The notes: generated by a model not told the origin, from the sequence alone. Counted from the first letter of the stretch, positions 40,154 to 49,471 are shown. The stretch: 64,000 bases of DNA from SSF14 sp046331245 (GCA_046331245.1 JAXLRH010000006.1:124001-188000), one strand, 5' to 3'. A program made the numbers and translations.

Positions 40154-40683
40154 GGGGCCACCTCCTCGTACGCACGGCGGAACGCGCTGCGCGCCCGCAC
40201 GAGCAGTGCCTCGGTCGCGTGCACGGTGCGGTCGAGCACCGCGGCGACCTCGGCCACGGGCAGGCCGTCCACGTACCGCAGCACGAGCGCGCTGCGGTGG
40301 TGGGCGCCGAGGCCGTCGAGCACCTGCTGGGCGACGAGCGCGCCGATGCGCTCGTCCCAGTCGTCGGCGCCACCGCCGTCGGCGGGAGTCGACGCAGCAT
40401 CGTCGGCCACGGCCTGCAGCCGGCGGCGGTCGCGCTCGCTGCGCCGCCAGTGGTCCACGACCTTGTGCCGCGCGATGCCGATGAGCCACGGCACGGTCAC
40501 CGCCGACACCCGGCCCCGGTTGATCGAGGTCACCGCGGCCATGAAGACCTCGGCCGTGACCTCCTCGGCCGCCGAGCGGTCCCGACACCGCCCGACCACG
40601 TAGCCGTACACCTCCGGCAACGCCTCGTCGTACAACGCGAGCAACGCCGCTGCGGGCTCGTCGTCGGCGGGTTGCACGTTCAC
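40150..40683 (-). CDS. ECF-type RNA polymerase sigma factor
   Basis: A 177-residue group IV sigma factor. Region 2 is LLALYDEALPEVYGYVVGRCRDRSAAEEVTAEVF and continues VPWLIGIARHKVVDHWR. Region 4 is LGAHHRSALVLRYVDGLPVAEVAAVLDRTVHATEALLVRARSAF. No anti-sigma gene is seen; instead a VOC protein is translationally coupled, an arrangement seen in several actinobacteria. Targets unknown. Confidence 0.88.
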   Translation of the reverse strand: MNVQPADDEPAAALLALYDEALPEVYGYVVGRCRDRSAAEEVTAEVFMAAVTSINRGRVSAVTVPWLIGIARHKVVDHWRRSERDRRRLQAVADDAASTPADGGGADDWDERIGALVAQQVLDGLGAHHRSALVLRYVDGLPVAEVAAVLDRTVHATEALLVRARSAFRRAYEEVAP

Positions 40684-40744
40684 GAACCGTCCATCGTTGC
40701 GAGCCGCCGGGTTCCGACGGGGGAATCGGAGGATTTCCGCGCCG

Positions 40745-41815
40745 TCATCCGGCGACCAGTCGTTCGACCACCAGCACGGCCACCGCGGCGGCGAACGCCG
40801 GGGCCGCCACGGGCACCACCAGCGCGACGTAGCGGCGCCACGTGACCGGCACGCCCTCGGCCGCCATGATGCGCAGCCACAGCAGGTTGGCCAGCGCGCC
40901 GCTCGGCACCAGCACGGCGCCGACGTTCACGCCGACGAGCCAGGCCCAGAACCCCCACCCGACATGATGCGATCGACCGAGCGCGGCGAGCAGGGCCGGG
41001 AGGTTGTTCACGAGCCCGGCCCCGACCGCCGCGAGTGCAGCGACGGCGGCGAGCGATGCCGGCCGTTCCTGCGCGCCGATCAGGTGCGCGGCGCGCTCCG
41101 GGACGACGATCGCGACCACCACTGCGACGCCTGCCACGGCCACCGCCGTCGTGAGCGGCACCACCCGCCACGGCACGGTGCGGGTGACGGCGACGAGCAC
41201 CGCGTCAGCGACCACGGCGACCATCCAGGGCGCGACGCCGAACGACGGACCGACCACGAACCCCACCAGCACGGCGGCCACCACGGCGCCGCCGACGCGC
41301 AGCGCGTGCGCGTCCGTCGTCCCCGCATCCGGTGAGACCATGCCGGGCGCGAGTCGGGTCGCGTGCCGGCGCCGGTACGCCCACCAACCGACGGCCGTCG
41401 CCGCCAGGCTGGGCAACGCGACGCGACCGACCACGTCGCCCACGCCGAGCGCGAAGTGGTCGGCGGCGATCAGCGTCGTGAGGTTCGACACCGGGAGCAC
41501 CGACGACGCCAAACCGGCGAGGAGCAGGGGCACCAGCGCCAGCGACACCGGGTCCGCATCGCTCCGTCGGGCGAGACGGAGGTACAGCGGCCCGAGCAGG
41601 ACGACGGTGGTGTCGAGGTTGAGCACCGCGGTGGTCGCCGCCGCGAGCAGCCACAACGCGAGCACCGGCGTGCCCCGGGGCGACCGGGCCACGATCCGGC
41701 CGGCGACCGCGTCGAAGAAGCCGAGCTCGTCGAGGAGGGCGGCGAGTGGCACGCCGGCGAGCAGGAAGGCGAGCGCCGGGGCGAGGTCGCTCAGCTGGCC
41801 GCTCACCCGTCCCAC
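40745..41815 (-). CDS. ArsB/NhaD-type permease (ion transporter superfamily)
   Basis: A 356-residue protein with about nine to ten transmembrane helices. LNLDTTVVLLGPLYL and NLTTLIAADHFALGVGDVV are the conserved ion-transporter turns, repeated in the second half as GLVNNLPALLAAL and GALANLLWLRIM. Such permeases carry arsenite, Na+/H+ or citrate; no arsenic genes are adjacent, so arsenite is only one option. GTG start. Confidence 0.78.
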   Translation of the reverse strand: MGRVSGQLSDLAPALAFLLAGVPLAALLDELGFFDAVAGRIVARSPRGTPVLALWLLAAATTAVLNLDTTVVLLGPLYLRLARRSDADPVSLALVPLLLAGLASSVLPVSNLTTLIAADHFALGVGDVVGRVALPSLAATAVGWWAYRRRHATRLAPGMVSPDAGTTDAHALRVGGAVVAAVLVGFVVGPSFGVAPWMVAVVADAVLVAVTRTVPWRVVPLTTAVAVAGVAVVVAIVVPERAAHLIGAQERPASLAAVAALAAVGAGLVNNLPALLAALGRSHHVGWGFWAWLVGVNVGAVLVPSGALANLLWLRIMAAEGVPVTWRRYVALVVPVAAPAFAAAVAVLVVERLVAG

Positions 41816-41851
41816 GATCCGACGAACCTACCGCCCGCGATCGTGGACGGG

Positions 41852-41880
41852 TTGTCCACCCCCCGACCGCCCGTTACAAT
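41852..41880 (+). promoter_or_regulatory. strong promoter, nearly leaderless
   Basis: TTGTCC (41852-41857), a 17-bp spacer and TACAAT (41875-41880). The predicted transcription start is about 41887, only a few bases before ATG 41891, and no Shine-Dalgarno sequence is present, so translation of a leaderless message is likely. Confidence 0.6.
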
Positions 41881-41890
41881 TACGACCAAT

Positions 41891-43258
41891 ATGATCGGGA
41901 TTAACGACAACGCCGGCGGCGCGGCCATCGACGGCACGGTCGACTCCTGGGGCCGACGCCCCACGGTGGTGTTCGTCCACGCCCATCCCGACGACGAGGC
42001 GATCTTCACCGGCGGCACCCTGGCGGCCCTCGGCCGCGCCGGGTACCGCACCGTCGTGCTGCTGGCGACCTCGGGCGAGCTCGGCGACCGCGATCCCGAC
42101 AGCTCCCTCGCCGACCTCGCCGCGCGTCGACGCGCCGAGGCCCAACGCAGCTGCCGCATCCTGGGCGTGGACCGCCTCGTGTTCCTCGACCACGTCGACT
42201 CCGGTCTCGACACCGATCGACGCGAGCGGCCGTGGGGAGCGTTCGTCGACGTCGCGCTCTCGACCGCCGCGCGTCAGATCGCCGACATCGCGATCGAGGA
42301 ACGCGCCACCGCGATCGTCACCTACGACGACCACGGCATCTACGGGCACCCCGACCACGTGCACGTCCACGACGCGGCCATCGCCGCCGCCGACATGGCG
42401 GGTATCGCGACGCGCTACCTGGCCACCGTCGACCGCGAGTACCTGCACTTCGTGGAGTCGCACCTCATCGATCACGCCGGGGCCGCCGTGCCCTCGATCC
42501 GGCCCGTCGGCTCCTCCACCGTGGAGGTCACGACCACCGTCTCGATCCACGATCACCTCGACGCCAAGCAACGCGCCATCGCCGCGCACGCGAGCCAGAT
42601 CGGCGCCGACCCCTGGCTCGGCGTCGCCGACACCTTCGGCGACGTGTACGGCTACGAGTGGTACGTGCGCGTCGGCCCCGAGGGCCCGATCGACCGCCTC
42701 CCGGCCGTGCCCGGCACGGAGGGCGTGAGCGCCCCCGAGCGACCGGCCGCCGCACCCGAGCGGCTCTCGTCGAGCGAGCTCTCCGACATCGCGACCGGCC
42801 TCGCCACCGCCGTGCGCCACGGCGTCCTGCCCGAGGTCGACGCCGACCGGCGCACCTGGTGGCGCCTCCTCGCCACCGACCGCTACGACGCGTGGCTCAT
42901 CGCCTGGCCGCCGGGCGGCACCGTGACGCCACACGATCACGGGGGCTCGTCCGGCGCGTTCAGCGTCGTCAGCGGCGAGCTCACCGAGGTCGTGTTCACC
43001 GGCTTCGCCGAACACGGCAGCCGGCTCGCCGCGGGAGCGACGCGCGGCGTCCCCTCCGTCGCCGTGCACGACGTCCTGAACGAGGGCGACGGGCCGGCGC
43101 TCAGCGTGCACGTGTACTCCCCGCCGCTGTCGTCGATGGGCTACTACGAGGGCTCGGGCACCGCACCGACGCGAGTGGAGTCGGTCGATGCCGACCCGGC
43201 GATCTGGTCCTTGCCCACCCGCGCTGCGACGGGCGACCCCGCGCCGACCCATCCGTGA
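41891..43258 (+). CDS. PIG-L deacetylase fused to a cysteine dioxygenase-like cupin
   Basis: A 455-residue fusion. Residues 1-280 are a PIG-L/LmbE-type zinc deacetylase with HAHPDDEAIFTGG, a DDHGIYGHPDHVHVH metal block and the usual alpha/beta layout, as in MshB and Mca of mycothiol metabolism. Residues 290-455 are a type I cysteine dioxygenase-like cupin: AWPPGGTVTPHDHGGSSGAFSV gives two iron His, and LSVHVYSPPLSSMGYY the third His and a Tyr. GTGA overlap ties it to a rhodanese gene. Role in thiol metabolism is inferred. Confidence 0.82.
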   Translation: MIGINDNAGGAAIDGTVDSWGRRPTVVFVHAHPDDEAIFTGGTLAALGRAGYRTVVLLATSGELGDRDPDSSLADLAARRRAEAQRSCRILGVDRLVFLDHVDSGLDTDRRERPWGAFVDVALSTAARQIADIAIEERATAIVTYDDHGIYGHPDHVHVHDAAIAAADMAGIATRYLATVDREYLHFVESHLIDHAGAAVPSIRPVGSSTVEVTTTVSIHDHLDAKQRAIAAHASQIGADPWLGVADTFGDVYGYEWYVRVGPEGPIDRLPAVPGTEGVSAPERPAAAPERLSSSELSDIATGLATAVRHGVLPEVDADRRTWWRLLATDRYDAWLIAWPPGGTVTPHDHGGSSGAFSVVSGELTEVVFTGFAEHGSRLAAGATRGVPSVAVHDVLNEGDGPALSVHVYSPPLSSMGYYEGSGTAPTRVESVDADPAIWSLPTRAATGDPAPTHP

Positions 43259-43635
43259 GCGACGACCGCTCCGCCATCGCCGCTCGTCTCGCGACAGTGC
43301 GTGCTGCGCTCCCCCACCGACCGCGACCCGACGAGCTGGCCGGCATCGTCGCCGCCGGGGGCCTGATCGTGGACACACGTCCCGTCGAACTCCGCGACCG
43401 CGACGGCGCGATGCCCGGCGCAGTGGTGGTCGACCGCAACCAGCTCGAGTGGCGCCTCGACCCGACCAGCGACCACCGGCTCGCCGAGGTGACCGGCCCG
43501 GACCAGACCGTGGTGGTAGTGTGCGACGAGGGCTACGCGTCCACGCTGGCCGCGGAGTCGCTGCAGCGACTCGGCCTCGTCAACGCGACCGACCTCGACG
43601 GCGGCTTCCAGGCCTGGCGCGCCGACAACGCCTGA
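43255..43635 (+). CDS. rhodanese-like domain protein
   Basis: A 126-residue single rhodanese domain. GLIVDTRPVELRDRDGAMPGAVVVDRNQLEWRL and a VVVCDEGYAST loop, where Cys in VVCDEGYAST is the active-site position, and LDGGFQAW closes the fold. It should transfer sulfane sulfur or act as a thiol sensor. It is coupled by GTGA overlap to the PIG-L/CDO fusion, a common cysteine dioxygenase-rhodanese context. Confidence 0.87.
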   Translation: MSDDRSAIAARLATVRAALPHRPRPDELAGIVAAGGLIVDTRPVELRDRDGAMPGAVVVDRNQLEWRLDPTSDHRLAEVTGPDQTVVVVCDEGYASTLAAESLQRLGLVNATDLDGGFQAWRADNA

Positions 43636-43650
43636 CCCGTCGGGCGCTCG

Positions 43651-46167
43651 TCAGAAGCGGGCGCAGAGCAACGCGATGTCGTCGCGCTGTGGAATGGCGC
43701 CTGCGACCTCGCCCAGCACGGCGTCCGCGAGCGCCTGGCAGTCGAGGTGTCCGTGCCGCCGCATCGCCTCGACCAACTGGTCGAGACCGATGTCGATGAC
43801 CTCACCGCGCCGCTCGATGAGCCCGTCGGTGTAGAGGCACACGGTGTGCCCGTCGCCCACCAGCTCGATGCTCGCCTCGGGACGGCTGCCTGACTGGATG
43901 CCCAGCGGTCGCGACAGCGCGCCGTCCAGCAGCTCGACCGTGCCGTCGGGCGCCCGCCGAACCGGCGGCGGGTGGCCGGCGAGCGAGTAGGTCAGCGAAC
44001 GCCGATCGGAGGCGACCACCACGATCGCCGCCGTGGCGAACGCGCACGGTGGCACCAGCAGCGCGAACTCGTCGAGCAGCTCGAGCACGCGAGCCGGCGA
44101 GCAGGTCGTCGCCGACAGCGCCCTCGCCGCGCTCCGCAGCTGGCCCATGGCGCTGGCCGCGTCGATGCCGTGTCCCACGACGTCGCCGATGACCAGCATC
44201 ACGGACCCGTCGGACAGGGGCAGCACGTCGAAGAAGTCGCCGCCGACCTCGAGGTGGTCCTCGGCCGGCTCGTAGCGGCTCACGATCTCCATGTCGGGCA
44301 CGTCGCCGCCGGCCGGCTGGAGGATGCCCTGCTGGAGCACGAGGGCGATGTCGTGCTCCATGCTCCGCCGGTCGGCACGGTCGAGCGCCTGCGACACCTG
44401 GGCGGCGAAGCCGGCGAGCTGGGACCGGGCCGCCGTGTCGACGTCGCGGAGATCGCGGAAGCTCATGCCGAGCGCGCCCTCGACGCGCCCCGCCGAACGC
44501 AGCGGCAGCGCCGCCCACGCCTGGTTGCCCGACGCCTCGAACAGCGGGGCCATCTCGGGGAAGCGGGCCGGCGCGTCCTCGAGGGTCGCGAACACCGGGA
44601 CGCCGCTGCGGGCCGCCTCGGCGACCGGCGTGCCCGAGTCGAGGTCGATCGTCTCCCACCCGTCGGTCTCGTTCTCGGCGAAGCCCCCGGCCGACGTGAG
44701 CCGGAGCCGGTCGGGGTCGAGCGAGTCACGCAGCACGACGATGCCGTTCTGCGCACCGAAGGCCGCGATGCCCTCGGCGACGACGGCGGCGACCTCGGCG
44801 CGACTCTCGGCGACAGCGAGGCCCGCCGTTGCCGCGGCCAGACGGTCGGCGCGATCGGCGAGTCGGCGCGCGTCGGTGACGTCCTCGACGATCACGGCCG
44901 CGCCGCTCACCTCGCCCCGGAACTCGACGGGCGCAGCGCGCAACGCCAGCGTGCGGCTCGCCGGATCGTCGCCGTCGCCGGTCGGCTCGACGACCACGTC
45001 GGCGTTGGTGACCGACCGCTTCGACATCGCGTCGAACACGAGCCCGAGCGATGCCGGCGCCGGTTCACCAGTCACGGCGCCGCCACCGAGCGCGTGGTCG
45101 GCGCGTTCGTTGGTGACGACCACACGTCCGTCCGTGTCGACGGCGGCCACCCCCATGGGGAGCTGTGCGAGGACGGTCTGGAACAGCAGCCGGCTCGCCG
45201 TCTCGCGTCCGTGGGTGCGGTCGAGCCGGACCGCGGCGTACGCCGCGCCGAGCACCGACATCACGAACAGGAGCCCGAGCGCGAAGAGCGACCGCTCGAA
45301 CTGCCATCGATCGGAGGCGAAGAGCTCGTTGCGGGGACGTTCCACGACCACGAGCCACTTCGCCGCGGGGATCTTCGCGAAGCCGACCACCGACTGCTCG
45401 AGATCGGCGAACACGCCGTCGGTGCGTCGCCCCACCGCGGCGAGCGCCCGCCGGGCCGTGGCCCCGCTGACGTCGGTCGTCCGTGCCCCGCCGAAGACGC
45501 TGTTGCCCTGTTCGTCGACGACCACGAGCGCGTCGGTGCCGAAGTACGACCGGAGCGACGTCTGACTGCTGGCATCCAGCAGCACCGCGCCGACGAGCGC
45601 GCCGTTGACCCGGAAGTCCGCGCCGTACGTGGGCACCGCGAACACGATCGGGCGGAGCGCGCCGGTGCCCGGCGACACCTCGACGCCCTTCGTGCCGGCG
45701 AGGGCCGCGGTCGTCACGTCGAGCGAGGCGAAGTCGATCGGCGCGGTGCCGCCCACGGGCGGCGACGTCGAGCGCGCGACACCGGAGGTGTCGAACCAGG
45801 CGAGGCCGGAGTTGAAGCCGATCGTCGGTGGGTTGAGCGTCTGGAAGTACCGGTCGATCGCCGCGACGTCGCCGTCCACGAACACCGGGGCCTTGCTGAG
45901 GACGATCTGCTCCTGCTGCGCGATGCCGACCAGGCTCGACCCGAGCGCTCCCGCGAGCCGCGCGGTGCGGGCGACGCCGCGGACGGCCGCCGTCTTGTTC
46001 TGCTCGTAGTTGGCACGCAGCGCGAACCAGCCGAACGCGGTCAGCACCACGATCACGACGAGCGACACGGCGAACGCGCGGCGTCCGAGATGCCGACGGC
46101 TGCTCTGTGCGGACTCGAGGGGAGTCGCCTGGGGGGATGCGGTGGCGCCGATCCCACAAATGACCAC
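43651..46167 (-). CDS. membrane-bound PAS/GAF/SpoIIE-type PP2C phosphatase
   Basis: An 838-residue protein. TM1 at about 26-46 (AFAVSLVVIVVLTAFGWFAL), an extracytoplasmic Cache/CHASE-like sensor to about 310, TM2 (LFALGLLFVMSVLGAAYAAV), then PAS, GAF and a C-terminal SpoIIE/PP2C domain with EVGGDFFDVLPL, VIGDVVGHGIDAA and TDGLIERRG metal-binding motifs. It probably dephosphorylates an anti-sigma-factor antagonist in a partner-switching pathway. The start is set at GTG 46167; no good ribosome site is seen. Confidence 0.85.
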   Translation of the reverse strand: MVICGIGATASPQATPLESAQSSRRHLGRRAFAVSLVVIVVLTAFGWFALRANYEQNKTAAVRGVARTARLAGALGSSLVGIAQQEQIVLSKAPVFVDGDVAAIDRYFQTLNPPTIGFNSGLAWFDTSGVARSTSPPVGGTAPIDFASLDVTTAALAGTKGVEVSPGTGALRPIVFAVPTYGADFRVNGALVGAVLLDASSQTSLRSYFGTDALVVVDEQGNSVFGGARTTDVSGATARRALAAVGRRTDGVFADLEQSVVGFAKIPAAKWLVVVERPRNELFASDRWQFERSLFALGLLFVMSVLGAAYAAVRLDRTHGRETASRLLFQTVLAQLPMGVAAVDTDGRVVVTNERADHALGGGAVTGEPAPASLGLVFDAMSKRSVTNADVVVEPTGDGDDPASRTLALRAAPVEFRGEVSGAAVIVEDVTDARRLADRADRLAAATAGLAVAESRAEVAAVVAEGIAAFGAQNGIVVLRDSLDPDRLRLTSAGGFAENETDGWETIDLDSGTPVAEAARSGVPVFATLEDAPARFPEMAPLFEASGNQAWAALPLRSAGRVEGALGMSFRDLRDVDTAARSQLAGFAAQVSQALDRADRRSMEHDIALVLQQGILQPAGGDVPDMEIVSRYEPAEDHLEVGGDFFDVLPLSDGSVMLVIGDVVGHGIDAASAMGQLRSAARALSATTCSPARVLELLDEFALLVPPCAFATAAIVVVASDRRSLTYSLAGHPPPVRRAPDGTVELLDGALSRPLGIQSGSRPEASIELVGDGHTVCLYTDGLIERRGEVIDIGLDQLVEAMRRHGHLDCQALADAVLGEVAGAIPQRDDIALLCARF

Positions 46168-46211
46168 AGGAGTCGGCCCGACGCAAGCGCATCCCGTGAT
46201 CGCCGACGTCT

Positions 46212-46227
46212 TGTGAAATTCTTCACA
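46212..46227. promoter_or_regulatory. Crp/Fnr-type site TGTGA-N6-TCACA
   Basis: TGTGA-AATTCT-TCACA matches the Crp consensus exactly, in the divergent gap between the phosphatase gene and NDH-2, 31 bp before the NDH-2 ATG. Control of respiration by a Crp-family regulator is a reasonable inference. Confidence 0.6.
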
Positions 46228-46257
46228 TACGGCGGATCGCAGCGGTAGCGTGTGGTC

Positions 46258-47526
46258 ATGAGCGGAGAACGTCGTCACCGCATCGTGGTCATCGGGGCCG
46301 GCTTCGGCGGGCTGGCGGTCGCCCGGGCGCTCCGCGAGGCGCCCGTCGACGTGACCGTCGTCGAGGCCAACAACTTCCACACCTTCCAGCCGCTCCTCTA
46401 CCAGGTGGCCACCGCCGGTCTCGACAGCGGCAACGTCGCCTACGCGGTGCGCGGCATCTTCCGCCGGCAGCGGAACGCCGAGGTGAAGATGGCGCGCGTG
46501 ACGGGCATCGACCTCGCGGCGCGGCGCATCACCATCGACACCGGGGCCCCGATCTCCTACGACACGCTGGTCATCGCGGCCGGCGCCGTGTCCACCAGCT
46601 TCGGCGTCACCGGCGTCGACGAGCACGCCTATCCGCTCAAGCAGCTGGACGACGCGATCGCGATCCGTCGGCGCATCATCGACCAGTTCGAACGCGCCGC
46701 GGCCGATCCGTCGCTGGTCGAGGACGGGGCGCTCAACGTCGTGGTGTGCGGCGGCGGACCGACCGGCGTCGAGATGGCCGGCGGCCTCGTCGAGCTCTAC
46801 GACAAGGTGCTGCGCCACGACTTCGTCGACCTGCCGGTACGCCGGGCGCGGGTCGTGCTCGTCGAGGCCGCGCCGCGACTGCTGGGACCGTTCAGCGAGC
46901 AGTCGTCACGCCGTGCGTTGCGCACACTCACGCGGCGGCGCGTCGAGGTGCGGCTGGGAGTGGGCGTCGACGAGGTCGACGCCACCCGCGTGCGACTCGC
47001 CGACGGCACCGTCATCCCGGCGCACACCGTCATCTGGGCGGCCGGCGTCGCCGCCAACCCGTTGGCCGCGATGGTGGGCACCGAGCAGACGCGGGGCGGG
47101 CGTCTCGTCGTGCTCGACGATCTCTCGCTGCCCGGCCACCCTGACGTGTTCGCCATCGGTGACATCGCTGCGACGATGGGCGACGACGGACGCCCGCTCC
47201 CCCAGGTCGCGCAGCCGGCGATCCAGGGTGGCCGTCACGTCGCGCGGCAGATCGAGCGCCGCCTGGTCGGCGACGCCACCGAGCCCTTCCGCTACCACGA
47301 CAAGGGGTCGATGGCGACGATCGGTCGACTCGACGCGGTCGCCGACTTCCCCAACGGCCTGCACCTCAACGGTCCCGTCGGCTGGGTCGCGTGGCTCGGC
47401 CTGCACCTCGTGTACCTGATGGGGTTCCGCAACCGGCTCAACGTCTTCGTGAACTGGTGCTGGAACTACCTCACCTACGACCGCGGCAGCCGGTTGCTCG
47501 CCGAATCGCAGCGCCGGCCCGACTGA
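46258..47526 (+). CDS. ndh: type II NADH dehydrogenase-like FAD oxidoreductase
   Basis: A 422-residue NDH-2 family enzyme. GAGFGGLAVARAL binds FAD, FQPLLYQVATAGL is the quinone-side signature, VVCGGGPTGVEMAGGLVELYDKVL binds NADH and VFAIGDIAA the flavin. The C-terminus has a hydrophobic amphipathic patch (GWVAWLGLHLVYLMGFRNRLNVFVNW) for membrane binding. It feeds electrons from NADH to quinone without proton pumping. Full length. Confidence 0.9.
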   Translation: MSGERRHRIVVIGAGFGGLAVARALREAPVDVTVVEANNFHTFQPLLYQVATAGLDSGNVAYAVRGIFRRQRNAEVKMARVTGIDLAARRITIDTGAPISYDTLVIAAGAVSTSFGVTGVDEHAYPLKQLDDAIAIRRRIIDQFERAAADPSLVEDGALNVVVCGGGPTGVEMAGGLVELYDKVLRHDFVDLPVRRARVVLVEAAPRLLGPFSEQSSRRALRTLTRRRVEVRLGVGVDEVDATRVRLADGTVIPAHTVIWAAGVAANPLAAMVGTEQTRGGRLVVLDDLSLPGHPDVFAIGDIAATMGDDGRPLPQVAQPAIQGGRHVARQIERRLVGDATEPFRYHDKGSMATIGRLDAVADFPNGLHLNGPVGWVAWLGLHLVYLMGFRNRLNVFVNWCWNYLTYDRGSRLLAESQRRPD

Positions 47527-47546
47527 CCGATTGCTACGTTCGGGCG

Positions 47547-48779
47547 ATGCAACGCAGCCTCGCCGCAGCGATCCTCATGGCCGTGTCGGTGCTGCCGGCC
47601 GTGGCGTGCAGCAGTGGCACCTCGTCGACCGCCCCGACGACGCGGGCCACGAGCACACCCACGACGACGGCCGTCGCGTACGCGGGCTACCGCAGCGTGA
47701 GCTACGACGACCCGGCGCACTGGCTGTGCCGCCCGGACCGCGACGACGCGTGCTCTCGCGACCTCGACGCCACGGTCGTCACGGCCGACGGCGCGCTCAC
47801 GGTCGAGCCCTTCGTGCCGGCTGCCGACCCGTCGATCGACTGCTTCTACGTGTACCCCACGATCTCGCGTGATCCCGGTGCGATCAGCGACTGGAACGCC
47901 TCACCCGACGAGGAGGGCTTCGCCGCCTACAACCAGGTGGCTCGCCTGCGCGCCGACTGCCGGGTGTTCGCGCCGGTGTACCGGCAGCGAACCCTCGCAT
48001 CGCTCGCGACGCGGGTCGCCGGAGGGACCACGGCCGACGGCGCCGACCCCTACGACGACGTGCTCGACGCGTGGAAGACCTACATGTCGGAGGACAACCA
48101 CGGACGCGGGGTCGTGCTCGTCGGCCACTCGCAGGGCAGCGCCCTCCTGAGCCGCCTCGTCAGCGAGGAGATCGACCCGTCGCCGTCGCTCCGCAGCCGG
48201 CTGGTCGCCGCCTACCTCGCGGGCTGGGCCGTGCGGGTGCCGGCCGGCCGCGACGTCGGCGGCGACTTCCGCCACGTGCCGCTCTGCCGCCGGTCCGACC
48301 AGACCGGGTGCGTGGTCACCTGGGCGTCGTTCCGGTCGACGGCCCCACCGCCCGCCGACGCGTTCTTCGGCAAGCCCCGCGAGGGCGACGACCCGGCGGC
48401 CTGCAACAACCCGTCCGCTCTCGCCGGGGGCTCGGCCGAGCCGCACGGGTACTTCCCGGCCAACCGCAGCGCGTCGATCCTGGCATCGCTCGCTCCCGAC
48501 GCCCCCGGCGCCACACCGTGGGTCGACCCGTCGGCCGGCACGGTCACCACCCCGTTCGTGTCACTGCCGGGTCTGGTGAGCACCGAGTGCAGCAGCGCCG
48601 ACGGATTCAACTTCCTGAAGGTGACGGTGCACGGAGATCCGGCCGACCCGCGCGCCGACGACATCGGCGGTGACCTCACGCCGGAATGGGGTCTGCACCT
48701 CGTGGACCTCAACCTCGTCATGGGCGACGTGGTCTCGCTCGTCGCGTCGCAGGCCTCGGCATGGCTCGCCCACCGGTAG
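47547..48779 (+). CDS. DUF3089 alpha/beta-hydrolase-like lipoprotein
   Basis: A 410-residue exported protein with a lipobox VACS after a hydrophobic N-terminus and a Thr-rich linker. The DUF3089 domain has SIDCFYVYPTI and the nucleophile elbow VLVGHSQGSAL. Members are surface-located hydrolases of unknown substrate in actinobacteria. It starts at ATG 47547, 20 bp after the NDH-2 stop. Confidence 0.83.
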   Translation: MQRSLAAAILMAVSVLPAVACSSGTSSTAPTTRATSTPTTTAVAYAGYRSVSYDDPAHWLCRPDRDDACSRDLDATVVTADGALTVEPFVPAADPSIDCFYVYPTISRDPGAISDWNASPDEEGFAAYNQVARLRADCRVFAPVYRQRTLASLATRVAGGTTADGADPYDDVLDAWKTYMSEDNHGRGVVLVGHSQGSALLSRLVSEEIDPSPSLRSRLVAAYLAGWAVRVPAGRDVGGDFRHVPLCRRSDQTGCVVTWASFRSTAPPPADAFFGKPREGDDPAACNNPSALAGGSAEPHGYFPANRSASILASLAPDAPGATPWVDPSAGTVTTPFVSLPGLVSTECSSADGFNFLKVTVHGDPADPRADDIGGDLTPEWGLHLVDLNLVMGDVVSLVASQASAWLAHR

Positions 48780-48835
48780 GTGGGACGGCGTCGCGCCCGC
48801 GTCGTGCAACCGCCCGTCGCCGCTAATCTCCGGCC

Positions 48836-49471
48836 GTGATCCGGGTCGCGGTGCTGAACGACTACGAGCTGACCGTCGCAGGGGTGGCGGCGATGCTCGC
48901 CGAGTTCCCCGACCGCGTGCGGGTGGTCGAGATGAGCGTGCGCGACGCCTCCGTCGACGGCCACGTCGACCTCGCGCTCTTCGACACCTACGGCCGCGCC
49001 GACTTCGCCGAGGAGGAGATCGCCTCGCTCGTGGCCGACGACCGGGTGGGCGGGGTGGTCGTCTTCACCAACTCGATGCCGCCCGCCGAGGTGAACCGGC
49101 TGCTCGCCATCGGCGCAGCGGGGTGCCTCTCCAAATCGCTGCCGGCCGACGAGCTCGTCGAGGAGCTCGAGGCGATCATGGCGGGCGAGCACCGCGTCAG
49201 CTCGTTCGAGGACCTCGCCGAACCGACCGTGGTCGCGCCCGCCCCCGGCGGGCAGTGGGGCCTCACCTACCGCGAGAGCGAGGTGCTCGCGCTGCTCACG
49301 CAGGGCCTGCGCAACAAGGAGATCGCGGCGGCCCTGTACATCGGCAGCGAGACGGTGAAGAGCCATCTCGCGTCGGTCTTCCAGAAGATGGGCGTGTCGT
49401 CGCGGACCCAGGCGATCGCCGCCGCGGTCGGCACCGCGGCCTTCGGTCGCACCGCCCGCGATCACGACTGA
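48836..49471 (+). CDS. LuxR-family response regulator with atypical receiver (copy 1)
   Basis: A 211-residue protein. The receiver has IRVAVLNDYELTVAG, where the canonical acidic pair is Asn-Asp, an Asp at ALFDTYG and Lys at CLSKSLPADEL. A LuxR HTH follows (LTYRESEVLALLTQGLRNKEIAAALYIGSETVKSHL). GTG start. Phosphorylation is uncertain. The next gene is a paralogue in tandem; no histidine kinase is adjacent. Confidence 0.85.
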   Translation: MIRVAVLNDYELTVAGVAAMLAEFPDRVRVVEMSVRDASVDGHVDLALFDTYGRADFAEEEIASLVADDRVGGVVVFTNSMPPAEVNRLLAIGAAGCLSKSLPADELVEELEAIMAGEHRVSSFEDLAEPTVVAPAPGGQWGLTYRESEVLALLTQGLRNKEIAAALYIGSETVKSHLASVFQKMGVSSRTQAIAAAVGTAAFGRTARDHD

